DNA of 64,000 nucleotides. It comes from Scandinavium vulneris_A (GTDB taxonomy: Bacteria; Pseudomonadota; Gammaproteobacteria; Enterobacterales; Enterobacteriaceae). The notes beneath the pieces are model-generated. The model searched no databases. It worked only from the letters and a program-made list of their open reading frames with translations, and was not told the origin of the DNA. The position numbers were made by a program, and so were the translations under genes. Numbering within the stretch: position 1 is the first letter of the stretch; each line of letters begins with the position of its first letter. The stretch covers positions 1 through 64,000 of the forward strand of contig JBKGRZ010000004.1 in assembly GCA_046518185.1 (NCBI GenBank). Direction: 5' to 3'. Shown here piece by piece: positions 6,782 through 15,372 of the stretch.

Positions 6782-7520
6782 TAAAGCACTCTCCTGCTGA
6801 TTTTGGCTATCAGCGTTCACGCTGGAGTACTGAGCTTCTGGCAATAAAAATCAATGAGATAACCGGATGCCGATTACATGCCGGTACCGTCCGTCGCTGG
6901 TTACCGTCAGCGGGACTTGTGTGGCGCAGAGCTGCGCCTACATTGCGCATCCGTGACCCGAACAAAGATGAAAAGATGGCGGCAAAGCGCTGGATGAATG
7001 CAGCGCAGAGCATACGGTCTTTTATGAAGATGAAGTGGATATCCACCTTAATCCCAAAATCGGTGCAGACTGGCAGTTGCGCGGTCAACAAAAGCGTGTT
7101 GTTACACCGGGGCAGAATGAAAAATATTATCTGGCCGGAGCGCTGCACAGTGGTACGGGTAAAGTCAGTTACGTTGGTGGCAACAGCAAGAGTTCGACAC
7201 TGTTCATCGACCTGCTGAAGCACCTGAAATCTACTTATCGACGGACAAAAACCATCACGCTTATCGTGGATAACTACATCATCCACAAGAGCCGTGTAAC
7301 ACAGAACTGGCTGAAAGGTAACCCGAAGTTCAGAGTGATTTATCAGCCGGTCTATTCGCCGTGGGTGTACCACGTAGAGCGACTCTGGCAGGCGCTTCAC
7401 GACACGATAACCCGCAACCATCAGTGCCATTCGATGTGGCAACTGCTGAGAAAAGTTAACCACTTTATGAAAACCGTCAGTCCATTCCCGGGAGGTAAAC
7501 ATGGCCTGGCGAAAGTGTAG
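6782..7520 (+). pseudogene. IS630-family transposase, 5'-truncated and frameshifted
   Basis: IS630-family DDE transposase remnant. The N-terminal HTH half (GYQRSRWSTELLAIKINEIT, HAGTVRRWLPSAGLVWRR) is in one frame. The catalytic half is in another: FYEDEVDIHLNPKIGADW, VDNYIIHKS, YHVERLWQALHDTI, giving the D-D-E triad. Adding one A to the AAA at 6984-6986 restores a continuous frame (MAAKALDECSAEH). The beginning of the gene is missing at the junction with the Rpn fragment. It ends at TAG 7518-7520. Confidence 0.8.
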
Positions 7521-7709
7521 CGGTATTAGGCGCAGCTATTTTTAGAGCGGTATCTTGCTGATGCTCCAGGGAGTTTCCTTCCCGTTGTTTCACAGATGAA
7601 AAACGCACGTACGAATACAGCTTAGGTTTCATTAAGTATGATTCCTTTCGGATGGTATTGATTGATCAGATAGACCTGATGCTAACAGCAGGAATGTGAA
7701 TTTTAATCA
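7521..7709. other. Islet/backbone boundary region, no gene seen
   Basis: About 190 bases between the IS630 remnant and the surviving part of yeiW. No protein-coding pattern or clear terminal repeat was found. The join to backbone DNA appears to be near 7728. Confidence 0.4.
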
Positions 7710-7907
7710 GTGAATAATTATATGTTAGGCAAGCCTGCTAACACGCCTTGCATTCAGCTCGACGAGCGACTGCGTTGCAAACTCTTTGGCTCGCCGCTGC
7801 GCCCGAAAGTGTGCGCCGGACTCCAGCCTTCGACCGAGATGTGCGGCACCTCGTCACTGCAGGCCATGACCTACCTCATCAATCTCGAAGCCCTCACGAC
7901 CCCTTAA
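7710..7907 (+). pseudogene. yeiW: YeiW/YkgJ-type cysteine-cluster protein, C-terminal remnant
   Basis: From about 7731 the frame reads GKPANTPCIQLDERLRCKLF, then RPKVCAGLQPSTEMCG and a C-terminal helix. This is the second half of a YkgJ/YeiW (UPF0153) metal-binding cysteine-cluster protein, which in E. coli lies between setB and yeiP. The first cysteine motif (CxxCGxCC type) is missing, replaced by MNNYML of foreign DNA, so the islet has removed the N terminus. Four cysteines remain. Its stop codon shares the TTAA at 7904-7907 with the convergent setB stop. Expression as a short protein from ATG 7710 is possible but unlikely to be functional. Confidence 0.7.
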
Positions 7908-9085
7908 ACATCTTTAATCCGCCACAGCCCAAAGGTGGTGATGATGCACATTGCTAGCGCAATCCAGAATACCGCGTGATAGCTCCAGATTTCTGCCACC
8001 ACGCCCGCCATTGAACCGGCGATTATCCAACCCACGCGCGTGGTGTTGCTGTACAGCGTGGTCGCGGCTCCCGCCTGACCGGGCATTAAATCCTGAAAAT
8101 AGAGCATCCCAATTCCGGCGAGAATACCGATGTAAATCGCATTCAGCAGTTGCATCGCCAGCAGCAGTGCAGGGGAGTGAACGGTCAACATGCCGACGTA
8201 AAACAGTATTCCCGCGACCACCGCTATACGCATCAGAAAACGCTTACCAAAACGCTTCGCATAATAACCGGCAATCAGCATGGTGGGGATTTCCAGCCCG
8301 GCGGCGGTTCCCATCATCACCCCGGCGAGTTTTTCCGGCAGATGCAGTTCATCAATAATGAACAGCGGCATATTAATAATGTACAGGCTGTTCGTGCCCC
8401 ACATCAGCGTACAGATGCCGAACAGCAGCAGTGCGTCTCGGCGGTTAGTGCGCGGGGCTTCTATACGCGTGCCTGCGGCCGGGCGCACTTTGCGCATACT
8501 CGGCAGGAAAAACCACACAATTACCCCGCAGATGACATACGCCACGGCGGCGGAAAGATACATGGTCGTAAAGCCAAAACCCATCGCTAACGCATAGGCC
8601 ACCGGCGGGCCAATGACCCACGCCAGCGAGACCTGGGCACGCAGAATCGAGCTGAACATCACTGCTTCACGGCCGGTTTTATCGGCGTGTTCACGGGCAA
8701 GGGCAAACATCTGGGGGTTGGAAGTCGAGCCAAAGCTGCTCAGGAAGACGCCGACAAACAGCAGAATGAAATAATTGCGGTTCCAGGCAAACAGCACGCA
8801 GGCCATCATGCCTAACAAACAGCAGAAGACGATCAGCGATTTACGATCGCCCTGGCGGTCTGAACGACCGGCGAGAAACTGGCTCACCAGAATGCCGATA
8901 ACCGCGCTACCGGTAAAGAAGAAGCCGACCATCGCCGGGCGGACATGGACTTCGTTGGTCAGGAACAGGCTGAGCGTCGGGGTCTGTAACGCGCCAGCAA
9001 TACCTGTCAGGAAGGCGACCAGCAGGAAGGCGGATGAGGTCAGATCAAATCCCCGCCTCGGGGCTACAACGGTAGTGTTAGACAT
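7904..9085 (-). CDS. setB: Sugar efflux transporter SetB
   Basis: Major facilitator superfamily exporter of 393 residues with about 12 membrane segments. It is an orthologue of E. coli SetB, which exports lactose and glucose analogues when tested. The MFS loop motif appears as GRSDRQGDRK after TM2. Position next to fruBKA, transcribed away from it, is as in E. coli. The N terminus MSNTTVVAPRRGFDLTSSAF is hydrophilic, then enters TM1. The physiological substrate is uncertain. Confidence 0.92.
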   Translation of the reverse strand: MSNTTVVAPRRGFDLTSSAFLLVAFLTGIAGALQTPTLSLFLTNEVHVRPAMVGFFFTGSAVIGILVSQFLAGRSDRQGDRKSLIVFCCLLGMMACVLFAWNRNYFILLFVGVFLSSFGSTSNPQMFALAREHADKTGREAVMFSSILRAQVSLAWVIGPPVAYALAMGFGFTTMYLSAAVAYVICGVIVWFFLPSMRKVRPAAGTRIEAPRTNRRDALLLFGICTLMWGTNSLYIINMPLFIIDELHLPEKLAGVMMGTAAGLEIPTMLIAGYYAKRFGKRFLMRIAVVAGILFYVGMLTVHSPALLLAMQLLNAIYIGILAGIGMLYFQDLMPGQAGAATTLYSNTTRVGWIIAGSMAGVVAEIWSYHAVFWIALAMCIITTFGLWRIKDV

Positions 9086-9352
9086 GTTGGGTTATCAGAT
9101 ATCAGGAAGAGGCCGGATTTTACGCTGGCTATCAGAAAATAAATAGTGGATGTATCAACTTCTGCACAAAAAATCAAAATGGCATTTCATAATAAGAATC
9201 ACTCCAGCTGAAAAGTGCTGAACGCAGCGGCTGAAGGCCATTATCGCGTCAGCAAAATGGGTGTGATTGATAACGAAATGTGCAGTAGCTCTAAATTCTG
9301 ACATCCAAAAATAAACATTTCTTGCGCATTATACAGGGCTGACCCAGACTGA

Positions 9353-9367
9353 TTGAAACGTTTCAGC
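9353..9367. promoter_or_regulatory. Cra (FruR) operator, upstream site
   Basis: TTGAAACGTTTCAGC is a near-perfect match to the palindromic Cra operator (GCTGAAACGTTTCA in the other direction). It lies about 90 bases before fruB. In E. coli two Cra sites repress fruBKA until fructose-1-phosphate is present. The rest of the setB-fruB gap (9086-9352) shows no gene. Confidence 0.85.
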
Positions 9368-9418
9368 GTCATCTATTCATCCTACGGGAAGCAGGGTGGC
9401 GTATTTTTTCTCATAATG

Positions 9419-9434
9419 GCTGAAACGATTCAAT
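9419..9434. promoter_or_regulatory. Cra (FruR) operator, downstream site
   Basis: GCTGAAACGATTCAAT fits the Cra consensus and lies 20 bases before the fruB start, in the likely leader. Together with the site at 9353 it reproduces the double-operator arrangement of the fru operon. Confidence 0.85.
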
Positions 9435-9453
9435 TCAGCGAGAGAGGAGAACC

Positions 9454-10584
9454 ATGTTCCAGTTATCAACTCAGGATATTCATCCCGGTCAGCAGGCCGG
9501 GAATAAAGAAGAGGCGATTCGTCAGGTCGCGTCTGCGCTGGTTAGCGCGGGCAACGTGGCCAACGGCTACGTCGACGGTATGCTGGCTCGCGAGCAGCAG
9601 ACCTCAACGTTTCTTGGCAACGGTATCGCCATCCCTCATGGCACCACAGACACCCGCGATCAGGTGCTGAAGACCGGCGTTCAGGTGTATCAGTTCCCGC
9701 AGGGCGTGACCTGGGGCGAAGGTCAGACGGCGTACGTCGCGATCGGTATTGCCGCCAGCTCCGATGAACACCTTGGTCTGCTGCGTCAGCTGACGCACGT
9801 GCTGAGCGACGACGCGGTGGCTGAACAGCTGAAAACCGCGACGACTGCGGAAGAGCTGCGTGCACTGCTGATGGGCGAAAAACAGAGTGATGCGCTGAAA
9901 CTGGATAACGACACCCTGACGCTCGACGTTGCGGCAAGTGATTTAGTGACGCTGCAAGCGCTTAACGCCGGACGTCTGAAAGAAGCCGCTGCGGTCGATG
10001 CGGCGTTTGTGGCGCATGTCATTAACGACAAGCCGCTAAACCTGGGTCAGGGGATCTGGCTGAACGACAGTGCTGAAGGCAACCTGAAAAGTGCCGTAGC
10101 CGTGAGCCGGGCCGCGACGCCGTTTAGCGTTGACGACCAGTCAGTGGCTATGCTGCTGACCGTTGCTATGGCCGACGAACAGCCAACTGCGGTACTGCGC
10201 CGTCTGAGCGCACTGCTGCTTGATAACAAAGCTGAAAGTTTGCTGAACGCCGATGCGGCAACACTATTAGCGTTGCTGACCAGCGACGATGTGCCTGCAG
10301 CCGACGTGCTGAGCGCGGAGTTTGTGGTCCGTAACGAGCATGGACTGCATGCCCGTCCAGGCACCATGCTGGTGAACACTATCAAACAATTTAACAGTGA
10401 AATTACCGTTACTAACCTCGACGGTAGTGGGAAACCGGCCAATGGCCGTAGCCTGATGAAAGTGGTGGCACTCGGCGTGAAGAAAGGCCATCGCCTGCGC
10501 TTCACCGCCCAGGGCGAAGACGCGCAGGTTGCGCTCAACGCGATTGGTGAAGCCATCGCTTCTGGTCTTGGGGAGGGCGCGTAA
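9454..10584 (+). CDS. fruB: PTS fructose-specific EIIA-HPr fusion (diphosphoryl transfer protein) FruB
   Basis: Bifunctional phosphotransfer protein of 376 residues. The N-terminal EIIA-Fru domain has the phosphorylated His62 in GIAIPHGTTD. A central linker domain follows, then a C-terminal HPr-like FPr domain with His299 in EHGLHARPG. It carries phosphate from EI to FruA for fructose uptake as fructose-1-phosphate. The start at 9454 follows AGAGGAGA. The stop overlaps the fruK start (TAATG), so it is the first gene of the fruBKA operon, under the two Cra sites upstream. Confidence 0.97.
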   Translation: MFQLSTQDIHPGQQAGNKEEAIRQVASALVSAGNVANGYVDGMLAREQQTSTFLGNGIAIPHGTTDTRDQVLKTGVQVYQFPQGVTWGEGQTAYVAIGIAASSDEHLGLLRQLTHVLSDDAVAEQLKTATTAEELRALLMGEKQSDALKLDNDTLTLDVAASDLVTLQALNAGRLKEAAAVDAAFVAHVINDKPLNLGQGIWLNDSAEGNLKSAVAVSRAATPFSVDDQSVAMLLTVAMADEQPTAVLRRLSALLLDNKAESLLNADAATLLALLTSDDVPAADVLSAEFVVRNEHGLHARPGTMLVNTIKQFNSEITVTNLDGSGKPANGRSLMKVVALGVKKGHRLRFTAQGEDAQVALNAIGEAIASGLGEGA

Positions 10585-11522
10585 TGAGCAGACGTGTTGC
10601 CACCATCACCCTCAATCCGGCCTATGATCTCGTCGGGTTTACCCCGGAAGTTGAACGCGGCGAAGTGAACCTGGTGCGTACCACCGGTCTGCATGCGGCG
10701 GGTAAAGGCATTAACGTGGCCAAGGTGCTGAAAGATCTTGGCATCGATGTGACCGTCGGCGGCTTCCTGGGGAAAGACAACCAAGATGGTTTCCAGCAGC
10801 TGTTCAGCGAGCTGGGCATCGCCAACCGTTTCCAGGTAGTGCAGGGGCGAACCCGTATCAACGTCAAACTGACGGAAAAAGACGGCGAAGTGACTGACTT
10901 TAACTTTTCCGGTTTCGATGTCACCGCAGGCGATTGGGAACGTTTCGTCAATGATTCTCTCTCCTGGCTGGGCCAGTTCGATATGGTCTGCGTCAGCGGC
11001 AGTCTGCCAGCGGGCGTCAGCCCGGAAGCGTTCACCGACTGGATGACGCGTCTGCGCAGCCAGTGTCCGTGCATCATTTTCGACAGCAGCCGTGAAGCGC
11101 TGGTGGCGGGTCTGAAAGCTGCACCGTGGCTGGTGAAACCGAACCGTCGCGAGCTGGAAATCTGGGCCGGTCGCAAGCTGCCAGAAATGAAAGACGTGAT
11201 TGAAGCCGCGCACGCACTGCGCGAACAGGGCATTGCTCATGTGGTGATTTCACTGGGTGCCGAAGGCGCATTGTGGGTCAACGCATCCGGCGAATGGATT
11301 GCAAAACCACCGTCAGTTGAAGTGGTCAGCACCGTTGGCGCCGGGGATTCGATGGTTGGCGGCCTGATTTATGGCCTGCTGATGCGTGAATCCAGTGAAC
11401 ATACCTTACGCCTGGCAACCGCCGTCGCCGCACTGGCCGTTAGTCAGAGTAACGTAGGCATTACCGATCGTACCCAGTTGGCCGCGATGATGGCGCGCGT
11501 TGACTTACAACCCTTCAATTGA
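10584..11522 (+). CDS. fruK: 1-phosphofructokinase FruK
   Basis: PfkB-family (ribokinase-like) sugar kinase of 312 residues that turns fructose-1-phosphate into fructose-1,6-bisphosphate with ATP. It shows the family N-terminal motif around GGFLGKDN and the C-terminal signature VSTVGAGDSMVGG with the catalytic Asp. The ATG overlaps the fruB stop, indicating translational coupling, and fruA follows 16 bases later. It removes the Cra inducer fructose-1-phosphate while feeding glycolysis. Confidence 0.97.
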   Translation: MSRRVATITLNPAYDLVGFTPEVERGEVNLVRTTGLHAAGKGINVAKVLKDLGIDVTVGGFLGKDNQDGFQQLFSELGIANRFQVVQGRTRINVKLTEKDGEVTDFNFSGFDVTAGDWERFVNDSLSWLGQFDMVCVSGSLPAGVSPEAFTDWMTRLRSQCPCIIFDSSREALVAGLKAAPWLVKPNRRELEIWAGRKLPEMKDVIEAAHALREQGIAHVVISLGAEGALWVNASGEWIAKPPSVEVVSTVGAGDSMVGGLIYGLLMRESSEHTLRLATAVAALAVSQSNVGITDRTQLAAMMARVDLQPFN

Positions 11523-11538
11523 CAGCAGGAGAGGCATA

Positions 11539-13224
11539 ATGAAAACGCTGCTGATTATCGACTCCGGGCTCGGACAGGCACGCGCCTATATGGCGAAAAC
11601 CCTGCTGGGCGCGGCGGCTGCAAAAGCCCGTCTAGAGATTATCGACAACCCGAACGACGCTGAACTGGTGATCGTTCTTGGCACTGCGCTGCCCGCTGAC
11701 AGCGCGCTGAACGGCAAACAGGTTTACCTCGGCGATGTGAATCGTGCGGTGGCGCATCCGGAACTGTTCCTCGGTGAAGCCAAATCGCACGCGGCACCGT
11801 ACGTGACCCCTGCGTCAATTGCACCGGTAGCGAAAAGCGGTGCCAAACGCATCGTGGCCGTTACCGCGTGTCCAACCGGGGTGGCGCACACCTTTATGGC
11901 GGCTGAAGCCATTGAAACCGAAGCCAAAAAACGCGGCTGGTGGGTGAAGGTTGAAACCCGCGGTTCCGTCGGTGCTGGCAATGCCATCACCCCGGAAGAA
12001 GTGGCTGAAGCGGACCTGGTTATCGTCGCGGCAGACATCGAAGTAGACCTGGCGAAATTTGCGGGTAAACCGATGTACCGCACTTCTACCGGTCTGGCGC
12101 TGAAGAAAACCGCGCAGGAACTGGATAAAGCGGTAGTGGAAGCCCAGACATACCAGCCGTCAGGCAACGTACAGACGGCGCAGGAAGGCAAGAAAAAAGG
12201 CGGCGGAGCGTACAGCCACCTGCTGACCGGCGTGTCGTACATGCTGCCGATGGTGGTGGCGGGCGGTCTGTGTATCGCTCTGTCTTTCGCCTTCGGTATC
12301 ACGGCCTTTAAAGAAGAAGGCACGCTGGCGGCGGCGCTGATGCAAATCGGTGGCGGTTCCGCATTCGCCCTGATGGTGCCCGTTCTGGCGGGTTACATCG
12401 CCTTCTCGATTGCTGACCGTCCGGGTCTGACGCCGGGTCTGATCGGCGGTATGCTGGCAGTCAGCACTGGGTCTGGCTTTATCGGCGGTATCATTGCTGG
12501 TTTCCTTGCCGGTTACGTGGCGAAGATGATCAGTACCAAACTGAAGCTGCCGCCAAGCATGGAAGCGCTGAAGCCAATTCTGATTATCCCACTGCTCTCA
12601 AGCCTGGTTGTCGGCCTGGGGATGATTTACCTGATTGGTAAACCGGTCGCGGGTATTCTGGAAGGTCTGACCCACTGGCTGCAAACCATGGGCACCGCCA
12701 ACGCGGTTCTGCTGGGTGCGATCCTCGGCGGTATGATGTGTACCGACATGGGCGGCCCGGTGAACAAAGCGGCGTATGCCTTTGGCGTCGGTCTGCTGAG
12801 TACGCAAACTTATGCCCCAATGGCAGCGATTATGGCGGCAGGTATGGTGCCACCGCTGGCACTCGGTCTGGCGACCCTTGTGGCGCGTCGTAAGTTCGAC
12901 AAAGCGCAGCAGGAAGGTGGGAAAGCCGCGCTGGTGCTCGGTCTGTGCTTCATCACCGAAGGCGCTATCCCGTTTGCGGCGCGTGACCCAATGCGTGTTC
13001 TGCCTTGCTGTATCGTCGGCGGCGCGATCACCGGTGCCATCTCGATGGCGGTGGGCGCGAAACTGATGGCACCACACGGCGGTCTGTTTGTGCTGCTGAT
13101 CCCTGGCGCAATCACCCCGGTGCTTGGCTACCTGTTGGCGATTGTGGTCGGTACGCTGGTGGCAGGTCTGTCTTACGCGGTGCTGAAGCGCCCGGAAGCG
13201 GAAGCTGTGGCGAAAGCTGCGTAA
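11539..13224 (+). CDS. fruA: PTS fructose permease EIIB'BC, FruA
   Basis: Membrane permease of 561 residues importing fructose with phosphorylation at C1. It has a degenerate N-terminal EIIB' domain (residues 1-90), then the active EIIB domain with phosphocysteine Cys111 in VTACPTGVAHTFMAAEAIE. A multi-span EIIC domain follows from about residue 220 (SYMLPMVVAGG onward). ATG 11539 after AGGAGAGGC gives the usual MKTLLIIDSG start; the open frame begins further upstream inside fruK. It is the last gene of the operon, followed by a strong terminator. Confidence 0.97.
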   Translation: MKTLLIIDSGLGQARAYMAKTLLGAAAAKARLEIIDNPNDAELVIVLGTALPADSALNGKQVYLGDVNRAVAHPELFLGEAKSHAAPYVTPASIAPVAKSGAKRIVAVTACPTGVAHTFMAAEAIETEAKKRGWWVKVETRGSVGAGNAITPEEVAEADLVIVAADIEVDLAKFAGKPMYRTSTGLALKKTAQELDKAVVEAQTYQPSGNVQTAQEGKKKGGGAYSHLLTGVSYMLPMVVAGGLCIALSFAFGITAFKEEGTLAAALMQIGGGSAFALMVPVLAGYIAFSIADRPGLTPGLIGGMLAVSTGSGFIGGIIAGFLAGYVAKMISTKLKLPPSMEALKPILIIPLLSSLVVGLGMIYLIGKPVAGILEGLTHWLQTMGTANAVLLGAILGGMMCTDMGGPVNKAAYAFGVGLLSTQTYAPMAAIMAAGMVPPLALGLATLVARRKFDKAQQEGGKAALVLGLCFITEGAIPFAARDPMRVLPCCIVGGAITGAISMAVGAKLMAPHGGLFVLLIPGAITPVLGYLLAIVVGTLVAGLSYAVLKRPEAEAVAKAA

Positions 13225-13241
13225 CGGTAAGTGGTTAAAAG

Positions 13242-13267
13242 AAAAGGGCCGACATTGTCGGCCCTTT
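13242..13267. terminator. Bidirectional terminator between fruA and nfo
   Basis: AAAAGGGCCGAC at 13242-13253 pairs with GTCGGCCCTTTT at 13256-13267, leaving a two-base loop and T-rich flank on both strands. It serves convergent fruA and nfo. Confidence 0.88.
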
Positions 13268-13273
13268 TGTCGT

Positions 13274-14131
13274 TTATGCCGCAGCCTCTTCGGTCTGCTG
13301 CGCTTTCAACCAGGCGATTTCTTCAGCCCAGATATCTGGATTCACGGTTTCCAGTACCATCGGGATCCCGTCGAAGCGGCTGTCCTGCATGATCCAGCGG
13401 AATGCATCGTGTCCGATATTCCCTTCACCTAAGCTGTGGTGGCGGTCAACGCGGCTGCCGAAGGCGCTTTTGGCGTCATTCAGGTGCATTCCGCGCAGGT
13501 AATTAAAGCCTACGATGCGCTCAAATTCGGCGAAGGTTTTTTCACACTCCTCCGCGCTGCGCAGGTCGTAGCCCGCTGCAAATGCGTGACAGGTATCGAT
13601 ACACACACCCACGCGCGATTTGTCTTCCACGCCATCAATAATTGCCGCCAGATGCTCAAACTCGAAGCCGAGATTGCTGCCCTGACCGGCGGTGTTTTCA
13701 ATCACCGCCGTTACGCCTTCAGTCTGGGAAAGCGCGATGTTGATGGATTCGGCAATGCGTGCCAGACAATCGTCGACCGGGATTTGCATCAGATGACTGC
13801 CAGGATGGAAATTCAGCAGCGTCAGCCCCAACTGTTGGCAGCGGGTGAGTTCATCCACAAACGCTTCGCGGGATTTTTCCAGGGCGTCAGCCACCGGATG
13901 GCCGAGGTTAATCAGGTAGCTGTCGTGCGGCAGGATTTGCGCCGGGGAGAAATGGTATTTTTCGCAGGCGGCTTTGAAATCGTCAATGACGTCGCTGGTC
14001 AGCGGGGCCGCGCGCCACTGGCGCTGGTTCTTGGTGAACAGGGCAAATGCAGTGGCTTCAAGTTCAGCCGCGCGGATGGCGGCATTGGCGACACCGCCGG
14101 AGGCGCTGACGTGTGCTCCGATGTATTTCAT
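13274..14131 (-). CDS. nfo: Endonuclease IV Nfo
   Basis: AP endonuclease of 285 residues, the same length as E. coli Nfo, with a TIM barrel binding three zinc ions. It cuts 5' to abasic sites and trims damaged 3' ends. Family motifs are MKYIGAHVSASGG at the start, NFHPGSH, and VGVCIDTCHAFAAGYD. The start at 14131 is chosen because AGGAG lies 9 bases before it and it matches the family N terminus. The frame is open further upstream to 14176. In E. coli it belongs to the SoxRS regulon; no soxbox was identified here. Confidence 0.96.
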   Translation of the reverse strand: MKYIGAHVSASGGVANAAIRAAELEATAFALFTKNQRQWRAAPLTSDVIDDFKAACEKYHFSPAQILPHDSYLINLGHPVADALEKSREAFVDELTRCQQLGLTLLNFHPGSHLMQIPVDDCLARIAESINIALSQTEGVTAVIENTAGQGSNLGFEFEHLAAIIDGVEDKSRVGVCIDTCHAFAAGYDLRSAEECEKTFAEFERIVGFNYLRGMHLNDAKSAFGSRVDRHHSLGEGNIGHDAFRWIMQDSRFDGIPMVLETVNPDIWAEEIAWLKAQQTEEAAA

Positions 14132-14217
14132 ATAAGAAAAACTCCTGTTAAACCCGCCGGGGGAAGTGCTTAGCAAGTGCTAATCATAGCGGGTTAACAG
14201 GAGGGGGATACAGTGCT

Positions 14218-15267
14218 TTATGCCATCAGGGCATGAACGGCTACGTTAATCATGCCGCCGCCGACGATAAGCCAGGCGAACAATACCAGTGCCATCAGCA
14301 GGGGTTTAGCACCTGCTTTTTTCAGGGCGCTAACGTGAGTCGTTAAGCCCAGAGCGGCCATCGCCATTGCCAGCAGTACGGTATCCAGGGTGACCAGCAT
14401 ATCCACGACCGCTTTCGGCAGCAGGTGGAAGGAGTTGAAGATAGCCACCACGATGAACAGGATAGCGAACCACGGAATGGTGATTTTGCTCTTTTCACCA
14501 CTGCCCGCGGGGGCCAGCTGTTTCACACGCGCTGCCAGAATCAGCAGGAACGGTGCCAGCATCATCACGCGCAGCATTTTGGCAATGACCGCCGCGTTTT
14601 CCGCTTCCGGGCTAATGGCATGCCCGGCGGCCACAACCTGCGCCACCTCATGCATCGTGGAGCCAATATAAATGCCGTAGGTCTCCGGGCTGAACCAGTG
14701 GGCCAGCACCGGGTACATCGCCGGGTAGAGGAAAATCGCAATCGTACCGAAGATAACTACAGTGGCTACCGCCACGGTGACTTTGCTGGATTCGGCTTTC
14801 AGCACTGGCTCGGTAGCCAGAACCGCCGCCGCGCCACAAATGCTGCTCCCCGCACCAATCAGCCAGCTGGTGTGTTTATCCAGACCAAACACTTTCTGTC
14901 CGAGGAATGCTGCCAGCAAAAAGGTACTGGTGAGCGTCAGGACGTCAATTGCAATTCCGCTGAAGCCGACGTCAGCAATTTGCGAAAACGTCAGGCGGAA
15001 GCCATACAGAATGATGCCCAGACGCAGCAGATGCTGTTTGGCGAACAAAACGCCGCCGTCGCAGCGCTGCCAGATTTTGGGGTAAACCGTATTGCCAAGC
15101 ACCATGCCGAGCAGGATAGCCATCGTTAACGCGCTAAATCCAGCGCCTGCAATGGCCGGAATGCTGCCAGTCCACAGCGCCACGCCGGTGATCAGGGCGG
15201 TGAGCGCCAGGCCCGGGACAAAATGTCCCAATGAATGTCGGTGTCTGTTGAGGGTGAGTGCTGTCAT
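14218..15267 (-). CDS. yeiH: YeiH family membrane transporter (putative sulfate/sulfite exporter)
   Basis: Integral membrane protein of 349 residues with about 10 hydrophobic segments, of the Cons_hypoth698/YeiH family. Conserved motifs include GSSICGAAAVLA and STMHEVAQVVAAG. Homologues have been proposed to export sulfur oxyanions. It is divergent from the LysR gene yeiE, with a palindromic operator in between. This supports control by YeiE, reported elsewhere to respond to sulfite. The substrate is not shown by sequence. Confidence 0.88.
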   Translation of the reverse strand: MTALTLNRHRHSLGHFVPGLALTALITGVALWTGSIPAIAGAGFSALTMAILLGMVLGNTVYPKIWQRCDGGVLFAKQHLLRLGIILYGFRLTFSQIADVGFSGIAIDVLTLTSTFLLAAFLGQKVFGLDKHTSWLIGAGSSICGAAAVLATEPVLKAESSKVTVAVATVVIFGTIAIFLYPAMYPVLAHWFSPETYGIYIGSTMHEVAQVVAAGHAISPEAENAAVIAKMLRVMMLAPFLLILAARVKQLAPAGSGEKSKITIPWFAILFIVVAIFNSFHLLPKAVVDMLVTLDTVLLAMAMAALGLTTHVSALKKAGAKPLLMALVLFAWLIVGGGMINVAVHALMA

Positions 15268-15320
15268 AACCTTCTCCTTTATCTGGGTTAAAGGTTACGC
15301 CGCTGTGGCTTAAAATTAAA

Positions 15321-15344
15321 ATTGATTATATATTTATAATCAAT
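15321..15344. promoter_or_regulatory. Palindromic LysR-type operator between yeiH and yeiE
   Basis: Arms ATTGATTATA (15321-15330) and TATAATCAAT (15335-15344) are perfect inverted copies with a 4-bp spacer, containing the T-N11-A pattern of LysR-family sites. It lies 28 bases before yeiE and about 54 bases from yeiH, suited to control both. Binding by YeiE is inferred from position. Confidence 0.75.
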
Positions 15345-15372
15345 CTGAATAACCGATAAGTAAGAGTCTTCT

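Noticed and set aside
11500..11538. Upstream extension of fruA
   Set aside because: Lies inside fruK; ATG 11539 has a strong RBS and the family N terminus.
14425..15129. Long plus-strand frame opposite yeiH
   Set aside because: Shadow of a GC-rich membrane protein gene; no family motifs.
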